From Rouxiella sp. S1S-2 (GTDB lineage: Bacteria; Pseudomonadota; Gammaproteobacteria; Enterobacterales; Enterobacteriaceae): a DNA stretch of 64,000 bases. The notes under the pieces are model-generated. The model worked only from the letters and a program-made list of their open reading frames with translations, did no database searches and was not told the origin of the DNA. Numbering within the stretch: position 1 is the first letter of the stretch; every line of letters starts with the position of its first letter. Shown in pieces: positions 7,666-13,977 of this stretch. The stretch spans positions 3,534,001 through 3,598,000 of the forward strand of contig NZ_WFKL01000001.1 of NCBI RefSeq assembly GCF_009208105.1, read 5' to 3'. The translations under genes were made by a program, and so were the position numbers.

Positions 7666-8895
7666 CTATTCGTTAGAAGAAATGATAAGTGCCCCATTAT
7701 GGCCACCAAATCCCATTGATAGTTTTAAGGCATGACGGATTTTGAGTTCGCGAGATTCTCCGTAAACAACATCAAGATTAATTTCGGGATCTACAGAACT
7801 GAGATTTACTGTAGGTGGAATGATCCCATGTTTAACAGAAAGAATAGTCATTACTGTTTCCACAGCTCCAGCTGCTGCTAATGTATGCCCGATTGCCCCC
7901 TTTAATGACGTTACAGAGACATGCCGTCCAATTTCTTTTTCAATGACTCGGCCCTCAGTGACATCATTCAAGCGAGTGGAAGTCCCATGAGCATTGACAT
8001 ACTGGATATCTTCACCTTGTAAGCCCGCGTTGTTCAATGCTTGCTTAATGGCTGCTGACAATCCCACCCCTTGAGGATGAGGTGTGGTTACATGGTAAGC
8101 ATCCGTTGTAAGACCCGTTCCACTTAAAAGAGCCAGTACCTCTTGCCCCCTCGCGATAGCATGTTTTTTGGACTCCAGAACCACAAAACCGGCTCCCTCA
8201 CCAATAACAAAACCATCGCGGTCTCGGTCAAAAGGTCTGCTTGCATGAGCGATGTCGGGATTTTTGGACAAAGCTCCTAGACGATTCATACCACTAACGA
8301 TTAAAGGAACGATTGGAGCTTCAGAAGCACCAGCAATTACCACATCGCAGAGTCCCTGTTTAATCCAATTACAGGCCGTATCAATAGCCGTGATACCAGA
8401 AGCACAAGCAGTGCTCACAAGTAAGCTGGGGCCAGTTGCATGGCAGTCAATGGCGATCTGCCCTGCAACCATATTCATCATTGCGCCAGGGATAGTAGAA
8501 GGTGACACCATCCGATCACCTTCTGACTGGAGAACCTGCTGTTCATGCAGTAATCGCTCAATCCCGGCAAGTGAGTTTCCTACCACCACTCCAACACGTG
8601 CGCCATTCCATGTTTTTGGATCAAGCCCTGCATCCGCTACTGCTTCGCGATATGCAACTAGCGCCAACTGAATAAATCTGTCAATACGCCTTGCCAGACT
8701 ACGTCCAAGAAATTTATCAGGATCAAAATCCGGAATGCAGCAGGCATGATCAATTTCAAGCCCTTCCAATTTCTCGCATTTTCGTGCCGCTGATTTACCA
8801 CTGAGGAAAAAATCCCAACTTGCAGCAACATTTATTCCAGCGGGGCACACTAAACCAGTCCCGGTAACAGCAATACGGGTGTTGTTATCCAACAT
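7666..8895 (-). CDS. Beta-ketoacyl-ACP synthase (FabF-type, stand-alone)
   Basis: A 409-residue condensing enzyme of the KAS-II/FabF type. All catalytic residues are present: Cys in VSTACASGI (about residue 163), His in NAHGTST (about 300), Lys and His in LKGAIGHTLAAAGAVE (about 330-336). A glycine-rich C-terminus (MGFGGHNGALI) closes the fold. The start at 8895 follows AAGGGGTG; the reading frame stays open further upstream but overlaps the ACP gene. It begins 4 bp after the ACP stop, a tight arrangement suggesting translational coupling. With the adjacent ACP it can make a beta-ketoacyl-ACP, the donor used by AfsA-family enzymes. A dedicated copy beside an AfsA homologue argues against housekeeping fatty acid synthesis. 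Confidence 0.92.
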   Translation of the reverse strand: MLDNNTRIAVTGTGLVCPAGINVAASWDFFLSGKSAARKCEKLEGLEIDHACCIPDFDPDKFLGRSLARRIDRFIQLALVAYREAVADAGLDPKTWNGARVGVVVGNSLAGIERLLHEQQVLQSEGDRMVSPSTIPGAMMNMVAGQIAIDCHATGPSLLVSTACASGITAIDTACNWIKQGLCDVVIAGASEAPIVPLIVSGMNRLGALSKNPDIAHASRPFDRDRDGFVIGEGAGFVVLESKKHAIARGQEVLALLSGTGLTTDAYHVTTPHPQGVGLSAAIKQALNNAGLQGEDIQYVNAHGTSTRLNDVTEGRVIEKEIGRHVSVTSLKGAIGHTLAAAGAVETVMTILSVKHGIIPPTVNLSSVDPEINLDVVYGESRELKIRHALKLSMGFGGHNGALIISSNE

Positions 8896-8899
8896 AATT

Positions 8900-9130
8900 T
8901 CACCCCTTATTTTTAATATAATCTGAAATATCTTTTGCTGTGAAATCAGGAAGAATATCCCCATCCGGAATTTTAATATCAAACGCTCGTTCCAAATCAA
9001 GCTGAATTTCAATCGTTATAATGGAATCGACACCAAGGCTTTCAAGGTCATTATTTTCCTTGACCTTTTCCTCATTAAGTCCAAAATTCCCTACAAGAAT
9101 CTCGACAACTTTATCTTTTACCGCATCCAT
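8900..9130 (-). CDS. Acyl carrier protein
   Basis: A 76-residue acidic four-helix acyl carrier protein. The phosphopantetheine attachment serine is Ser36 in LGVDSIITIEI, with the usual Asp before it. The sequence is not the housekeeping AcpP, which in enterobacteria reads LGADSLDTVE, so this is a dedicated carrier. It sits between the AfsA-like gene (15 bp upstream) and the ketosynthase (4 bp downstream). It should carry the growing acyl chain to the ketosynthase and then to the AfsA-like enzyme. No phosphopantetheinyl transferase is visible in the window, so activation must rely on a host enzyme such as AcpS. Confidence 0.92.
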   Translation of the reverse strand: MDAVKDKVVEILVGNFGLNEEKVKENNDLESLGVDSIITIEIQLDLERAFDIKIPDGDILPDFTAKDISDYIKNKG

Positions 9131-9145
9131 GTTATCACCTCTGCA

Positions 9146-10096
9146 CTAATCAATTACATTGAATGAATATTGCATCTCGGCAATATCCACTCCTCCCTGC
9201 CTCAAATGAACATTAAATACCATTATATTATTTGAAACACCTAAAGCTATTACTGAAATAATTTCAACATCTTTATCAAGTTCTGCATAATGAAAGAACT
9301 TACTTTTCATTTCAATTAGAACAGGAAATCTACCCACCTCAAATTCATATATCCAAAGTTGGCAGTTTTGTTTACCTGCCTCCATCAACACCATTGCTGG
9401 GTAATGGTCCTGAGCATGATCAAAATAAGCTGTATTATCCATATTTACAGCAAGCTTTGAAATTATTTGGTTTTCATTAAAAATAGGCATGTTCACGACA
9501 ACATTGTTTTCTCCCCTGCGAAACACTCTTTGAGGGATTATTCTCGTTGTTTTATCAAAATCTGTAATTGACTTTGATGAGTAAGCTTTGATTTTTTCTT
9601 TCCGCACAACACAATAGGCATTGTCTGTCATGTATTTGACTGACATATACACATCTGCTATATGTAGATGGTCTTGATAAACATCAATATTATATGATTG
9701 AGAAAGAAGCTTTTCTTTTACTCGCCGAGTATTACTTGTAACTATTTTCAAACTAACATAATGATTTAATAAGTCAGTGGTAGGAATAAAGTTCGCGGTA
9801 AAATTGCAAGCCCACTCAGTTAAAATAAATCGTGTATCTAGTGGTTGTTTTTCATATTTGTGAACAATATATGTTTCAGCCTGCCTAGCACATTCTAACA
9901 AATTCATAAGATCAGTCAGAGGTCTAGCATGGTCATTGTAATAATGATGTTCGTGTAACAAGGCATGAGCTAAGTATTCGGTGGAGTTAGACGAATTGCA
10001 AAAAGATAAAAAAATCTCATTTTGTTCATTCTTGTGAAGTAATCGCTGATCAAGTAACGGCTCTTCTTTTACTTCAACTTCAGTAACAGACTTCAT
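9146..10096 (-). CDS. AfsA-type tandem hotdog protein (gamma-butyrolactone/furan biosynthesis)
   Basis: A 316-residue protein with two copies of the A-factor biosynthesis hotdog motif. The first is YYNDHARPLTDLMNLLECAR followed by Gln (residues 52-72, with Asp55, His56, Glu68, Arg71, Gln72). The second is FDHAQDHYPAMVLMEAGKQ (about 224-242). Two halves and about 300 residues match AfsA, ScbA and MmfL of Streptomyces. These transfer a beta-ketoacyl chain from ACP to a phosphorylated three-carbon alcohol (dihydroxyacetone phosphate), the committed step to gamma-butyrolactone, butenolide and furan hormones. It heads the seven-gene operon, directly before an ACP and a ketosynthase that would supply its substrate. 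The gene is strongly AT-rich, a sign of transfer. A related acyl-transfer reaction with another acceptor cannot be excluded. Confidence 0.83.
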   Translation of the reverse strand: MKSVTEVEVKEEPLLDQRLLHKNEQNEIFLSFCNSSNSTEYLAHALLHEHHYYNDHARPLTDLMNLLECARQAETYIVHKYEKQPLDTRFILTEWACNFTANFIPTTDLLNHYVSLKIVTSNTRRVKEKLLSQSYNIDVYQDHLHIADVYMSVKYMTDNAYCVVRKEKIKAYSSKSITDFDKTTRIIPQRVFRRGENNVVVNMPIFNENQIISKLAVNMDNTAYFDHAQDHYPAMVLMEAGKQNCQLWIYEFEVGRFPVLIEMKSKFFHYAELDKDVEIISVIALGVSNNIMVFNVHLRQGGVDIAEMQYSFNVID

Positions 10097-10298
10097 GCTA
10101 TACAGGCCTCCACCTTAGAATGGTTGAATTTTATACGCACACCACTTCAGACGTATAATGAATAATTTCTATGGCGTAATAACAAAATGTCATCACACTA
10201 TTTAGTTTTTTCTTATATCTAAAAATCAATAAAGCCCATCAATCTCATAATACGGCCAATTTCACTGATTGGTTTTATTGTTCGGAAGGAGATGCTTT

Positions 10299-11219
10299 AT
10301 GCCAGAAAATGACTCTTACCTAAGTTTTATAAATAGGACTCCAAACTGGTTAACTATTCACGAAGCTGTTGATTTAATAAACGCAACAGCAGAATTTAGA
10401 ATCAATGATTTTGACATTTATCGCCAAGCATTATATGGGAACATCTATCTTTCCATATACTTCCAATCCCCTCTTGCATTAAGAAAAGTTCACGTGACGA
10501 ATCAAAAAATAAATCTTAGACCTACAAGTAATTCACTGATTGAAAGGCTATGCCTACTCGAAAAGCACTGTTTCATTAGCAGCCGAAATTTAACTATCAG
10601 TACCGAAGGTAAATACATTCACCCTCTGCAAATGATTATTGACACTCCCTTATTGGGATATGAATATGTCCTTGTGCAACGTCTACTTGCCTACTCACTG
10701 AACATCCCTCTCCCTATAAATGGAGTGAATAATATGAATTATGGCATTTCCGTTAGTATCAACGGGGAATTATTCCAAGTATTTGAACAAAACACATGGC
10801 ATGAAAGGATACAACAGCAAAAAATGAAACTACCAGAGGATGTCGCTCAGGAGATTGAAGTTTATATTTCATACGAAAATCGGTGTCAGCAAAAAGGGTA
10901 CTTCCCAATACATAACTTACCACAAGATGCGTGTTTTGTGATTCGGCATTCGGAACTTGATAAAATAATCAATATTTTCTTTAAGAAAAAAACACCCACA
11001 GCGACCTCAACACGTATATCGACACCACTATCTCGTATGTTCTGGCTTGCCTGTAAAAATAATCAGGCGATTAGTCCGTTAATCAAGCAACCGTATAAAC
11101 TATTATCCATTTTTGAACAATGGGCTTCGGAGGAGGGCATTACTGAACGATTCAGTGGCGACACACTGAAGACTGCCCTTGAACGCGGCTCGCCCCCGTC
11201 CATGAATACACAAAAGTAA
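10299..11219 (+). CDS. ICE backbone protein of unknown function
   Basis: A 306-residue soluble protein that I do not recognise. The start at 10299 is preceded by AAGGAGATGCTTT. No membrane segment or catalytic motif is visible. The N-terminus (WLTIHEAVDLINATAEFRI) could fold as a small helical DNA-binding-like module, and the C-terminus ends with a helical segment. It is divergent from the AfsA-type gene across a 200-bp AT-rich gap that must hold both promoters, and it is followed by AlpA and other ICE regulatory genes. Position suggests a regulatory or backbone role; nothing more can be supported. Confidence 0.7.
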   Translation: MPENDSYLSFINRTPNWLTIHEAVDLINATAEFRINDFDIYRQALYGNIYLSIYFQSPLALRKVHVTNQKINLRPTSNSLIERLCLLEKHCFISSRNLTISTEGKYIHPLQMIIDTPLLGYEYVLVQRLLAYSLNIPLPINGVNNMNYGISVSINGELFQVFEQNTWHERIQQQKMKLPEDVAQEIEVYISYENRCQQKGYFPIHNLPQDACFVIRHSELDKIINIFFKKKTPTATSTRISTPLSRMFWLACKNNQAISPLIKQPYKLLSIFEQWASEEGITERFSGDTLKTALERGSPPSMNTQK

Positions 11220-11358
11220 GATGATGTCCCTTTGCTATGACAGTCCGTATTAAGGGATCGAGTTGCCGTAATACGGGCTCATCAACTTTCTCCACACCAC
11301 TACTTTGTGTTGTCGTGTTATCTCCCGGCTAGCGCTATATCTGCCACAGGAGAATACC

Positions 11359-11553
11359 GTGACATCTCATCAGTTATTACGTCTGAAACAGGTTGAAGAA
11401 AAAACTGGCTTAAAGCGTTCTCAAATCTATCTGTATATGAAAGACGGTACCTTCCCCCGCTCAATCAAGATTGGCCCGGCCAGTGTCGCCTGGCTCGAAT
11501 CGGAAATTGACGAATGGATCAATATTAAATTAGTCCGCCGTTCAATAGGCTGA
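11359..11553 (+). CDS. alpA: AlpA-family DNA-binding regulator
   Basis: A 64-residue winged/MerR-like helix-turn-helix protein of the AlpA family. The pattern LRLKQVEEKTGLKRSQIYLY, then MKDGTFPRSIKIG and VAWLESEIDEWI, is characteristic. AlpA-type proteins act as transcriptional regulators or excision directionality factors in enterobacterial islands and prophages. A GTG start at 11359 is chosen because AGGAG lies at 11348-11352; the frame is open further upstream but without a start signal. It opens a short run of ICE regulatory genes with the next gene 14 bp downstream. Confidence 0.88.
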   Translation: MTSHQLLRLKQVEEKTGLKRSQIYLYMKDGTFPRSIKIGPASVAWLESEIDEWINIKLVRRSIG

Positions 11554-11567
11554 AGGGAGAAAACACC

Positions 11568-12155
11568 ATGATTATCCCGTCACTTAATTACGCCGTATTA
11601 ACCGATGCCCTACATGCATTGAAGGAGGGCAACATTCGTCACTGTGAATCGCTAGGATTCACTTTCGATGAAATGAATGCCCTCAACCAATTATCACTGG
11701 ACGAGCTGTTTATCATCAGTCGGGAGTCTGCGCAGTTTTTGGCTGTGACGGTTCATCACGACGCATTACACCTGCTTCTGGCTAAATCCCGTGAGGAGGT
11801 TCTGCAGCAACAACGTATCAATCATGCCATCCGGCTTGGGGGGTCAATTGCGCTACTCAACAAGTATTTTGGCCTCACCTCCAACGAAGTTTGCCTTCGC
11901 CGCCGGTTACTGGGCGTCCGAGTGCCTTATGGCCGGACGCCAGAGCCGGACGAAGATACGGATGCGGCCATCTGGCTGCAATGGCAACAATGCCGTGTGG
12001 CCAGTCTGGAATCAACCGATGCGCTGGACGCCATGATGCAGGTAACGCAAACCCTGCTGGCGAAAGTCGAAGGATTGTCACTGACCATCGTCTGGAAGCG
12101 TATCGCACTTTGCGAGCGGGAGGCGTCAGACCGGAGGGCCGCACATGCCGGATGA
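11568..12155 (+). CDS. DUF2857-like ICE protein
   Basis: A 195-residue protein resembling the DUF2857 family that is common downstream of AlpA genes in enterobacterial islands. It is soluble and mostly helical. The middle stretch (LNKYFGLTSNEVCLRRRLLG) looks like a DNA-binding helical module and resembles the N-terminal part of FlhC-type activators. It starts 14 bp after alpA behind AAGGGAG, and its end overlaps the next gene by 11 bp, so the genes are co-translated. A regulator of transfer genes is the likely role. The family assignment is from memory of the pattern and not verified by search. Confidence 0.65.
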   Translation: MIIPSLNYAVLTDALHALKEGNIRHCESLGFTFDEMNALNQLSLDELFIISRESAQFLAVTVHHDALHLLLAKSREEVLQQQRINHAIRLGGSIALLNKYFGLTSNEVCLRRRLLGVRVPYGRTPEPDEDTDAAIWLQWQQCRVASLESTDALDAMMQVTQTLLAKVEGLSLTIVWKRIALCEREASDRRAAHAG

Positions 12156-12354
12156 GATCGACCGCGATCAGGAATTTAATGAGCAACGACTGGAGGAGAT
12201 GATTGAACAGAGTCGTTTTAAGCCAGGGCCTACGCCATCATTATTCCATTGTCGTGTATGCGGTAAGCCCATTCCTGAAAAGCGACGGCTGGCACTGCCG
12301 GGCATAACCACCTGCACGGAATGTCAGGAAAAACTTGAACGCCGAAGACGTTAA
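12145..12354 (+). CDS. TraR/DksA-type zinc-finger protein
   Basis: A 69-residue protein with a C-terminal four-cysteine zinc finger: FHCRVCGKPIPEKR followed by TTCTECQEKL, spaced as in TraR and DksA. It lacks the long DksA coiled coil, so it belongs to the short TraR-like class carried by plasmids, phages and ICEs. TraR binds RNA polymerase in the secondary channel and mimics DksA with ppGpp. A similar role in setting transcription of the element or the host is plausible. The start overlaps the upstream gene by 11 bp and the gene is followed by a strong hairpin. Confidence 0.85.
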   Translation: MPDEIDRDQEFNEQRLEEMIEQSRFKPGPTPSLFHCRVCGKPIPEKRRLALPGITTCTECQEKLERRRR

Positions 12355-12364
12355 TAATGGTCAC

Positions 12365-12399
12365 AGAGACATGCAGGAATATTTTCCCTGCATGTCTCT
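12365..12399. terminator. Long hairpin, probable terminator after the regulatory genes
   Basis: 13-bp perfect stem AGAGACATGCAGG / CCTGCATGTCTCT with a 9-nt loop, starting 11 bp after the zinc-finger gene. It lacks a long T tract after the stem, so termination strength is uncertain. Confidence 0.65.
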
Positions 12400-12750
12400 A
12401 TCATTAACTATAAATCCACAGTTGTCTTTATTAGATATTTCACTTCCTTTTATTTACCCCAAAGCTTATCCCCCTCCACCGCTAATTTATCTCTCTCATT
12501 TTAACTTTGAATTTATCGTTCATATACCGCCCCGGATATCTGATCCTGAAAACCTCATTACATAATATTTACCCGTATTGACGTTAATTTGCTTGGATCG
12601 GGCATTGCTCTTTAAAAATAAGGTTCTGGCTGTCACGAAACCACAATTCAGGGTGCCGCTGAATGTTCTCGCTGACCCGTTAAAACCGGAATGCAGAATT
12701 GGGATGTGACATTTATTTAACTCATCGTTGTTTTTAGTAGAGGAGGTCTC
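12400..12750. other. Intergenic region before the transfer genes
   Basis: No gene seen. The first half is very AT-rich with runs of C (untranslated, no start signals). A small hairpin ATTCAG-7 nt-CTGAAT occurs near 12650. The end carries GAGGAGG directly before the ATG at 12751. The region most likely holds the promoter for the virB gene set, but no clean -35/-10 pair could be assigned. Confidence 0.5.
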
Positions 12751-12972
12751 ATGCGAAAACCCATTTATCACGTATTTGTCACCCAAGAAAGTCAACCCGA
12801 TGCACAGGGCGAAATAAACACGTATTGGACCAGGGTTGGCGTGGCGTTCGCTCATAACGGTAAGTCTGGCCTGAATATCATGCTGACACCCGGTATTGCT
12901 GTCTCCGGCAAGCTGGTGCTGCTTGAACCCAGAGAAGATAGCGGCATTTCGCAGGATACCGCCTCTGCTTAA
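12751..12972 (+). CDS. Small conserved mobile-element protein
   Basis: A 73-residue protein of a type often found beside conjugation or integrative-element genes, recognised by the pattern YWTRVGVAFAHNGKSGLNI followed by a proline-rich closing strand (GKLVLLEPREDSG). It has no catalytic residues, signal peptide or membrane span and looks like a small beta-rich domain. The strong GAGGAGG site precedes it. It is the first gene of the transfer region, 68 bp before virB1. Function is unknown. Confidence 0.75.
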   Translation: MRKPIYHVFVTQESQPDAQGEINTYWTRVGVAFAHNGKSGLNIMLTPGIAVSGKLVLLEPREDSGISQDTASA

Positions 12973-13040
12973 TCCGCTTTTGACCTTCCTCCGGCAGGGG
13001 CTTGGTACACACCCGCCGGGCTGACTGTTAAGAGGCCACC

Positions 13041-13688
13041 ATGCTATCCACCACAGCCTTTCTTACGCTGGCGATGCAGTGCGCCGCCAGCGTTCACCCT
13101 TCTACGGCACTTGATGTGGCACGGGTCGAATCCGGTTTGAATCCATATGCCATCGCCGAAATTATGCCCGGTGGTAAAGGCGTGACTTCACATTTCCCCG
13201 CCAGTAAGGATGAGGCGGTCAGCCTCACCGCACGTCTGGCGGCAAAGGGCCGACGCTATTCGGTCGGGCTGATGCAAATCACCAGCACCAATTTCCGTCA
13301 TTACCGCGTGAGTGCCCGTGACCTTCTTAACCCCTGTACCAACCTGTCCGTTTTTGAGCGCATCCTCACCGACTGCTACCGCCGCGGCGGTTCCCTCAAG
13401 CGTGCGCTCAGTTGCTACTACTCGGGAAATTTCACGACCGGCCAACAGCCGGAATCCGCGTTTAACCACACCAGCTACATCCAGCGCATCGGCTACGCCG
13501 TGCCGTCAACGCGGGAAGACCGGCGGCGACCTCCCGCCGAAATGCTCGCGCCGGAAATCCATTACCCCACCGCCGTCATGCGTGGCGAGCTTAACGATAA
13601 CGCCACGCCAGTTCTGATATCCCTGCGCTACCCCAATGCCGTGATACGCGGCACATTATCCATTCCCGGCCCCCAGGAGGAACAATGA
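13041..13688 (+). CDS. virB1: VirB1-type lytic transglycosylase
   Basis: A 215-residue periplasmic peptidoglycan-cleaving enzyme that opens the wall for the type IV secretion channel. The catalytic glutamate is in ARVESGLNPYAI (about residue 30), followed by SVGLMQITSTNF and ALSCYYSGNF, the three sequence blocks of the SLT domain. A hydrophobic N-terminus serves as export signal. The C-terminal ~50 residues are a linker with two similar strands (YPTAVMRGEL and YPNAVIRGTL), a small internal repeat. The gene overlaps virB2 by 4 bp (ATGA type), so translation is coupled. It heads the virB operon. Confidence 0.92.
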   Translation: MLSTTAFLTLAMQCAASVHPSTALDVARVESGLNPYAIAEIMPGGKGVTSHFPASKDEAVSLTARLAAKGRRYSVGLMQITSTNFRHYRVSARDLLNPCTNLSVFERILTDCYRRGGSLKRALSCYYSGNFTTGQQPESAFNHTSYIQRIGYAVPSTREDRRRPPAEMLAPEIHYPTAVMRGELNDNATPVLISLRYPNAVIRGTLSIPGPQEEQ

Positions 13689-13966
13689 TGAAACGAAAAC
13701 AGTATGACTGGCCCGTCCTCACTTGCCTGTTAATGGCAAGCCCGGTGCTGGCAGCAGACAGCGGATTTAATAAAGCCAATGAGACGCTGAGTAACACCTC
13801 CACCGGCCTGCTCGGACTGGCCGCCGTCACCATCACGCTGGCCACCATGTGGGTGGGATACAAAGTCTTATTTGACGGCAAGAGCCTGCATGACATGCGC
13901 AACGTCATCATTGGCGCCATCCTTATCGTCGGTGCGTCAGGTTTCGGTGCCTACTGGGCGTCATAA
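13685..13966 (+). CDS. virB2: VirB2-type pilin
   Basis: A 93-residue pilin precursor. A signal peptide ends at PVLAA (about residue 24), then two hydrophobic helices flank a short polar loop (KVLFDGKSLHDMRN), as in VirB2 and TraM of pKM101. AGGAGG is correctly placed before the tandem ATG ATG start. It forms the conjugative pilus after cleavage and is inserted in the inner membrane. Overlaps virB1 and is followed 11 bp later by the virB3-virB4 fusion. Confidence 0.9.
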   Translation: MMKRKQYDWPVLTCLLMASPVLAADSGFNKANETLSNTSTGLLGLAAVTITLATMWVGYKVLFDGKSLHDMRNVIIGAILIVGASGFGAYWAS

Positions 13967-13977
13967 GGGAGGTAACG

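Noticed and set aside
7666..8895. Housekeeping fabF of fatty acid synthesis
   Set aside because: Chromosomal fabF sits beside acpP and fabG in enterobacteria; here it is in an AT-rich island operon with an AfsA-like gene.
12550..12640. TTGACG near 12577 as the -35 of the virB promoter
   Set aside because: No acceptable -10 at 16-18 bp; left as an unassigned promoter region.
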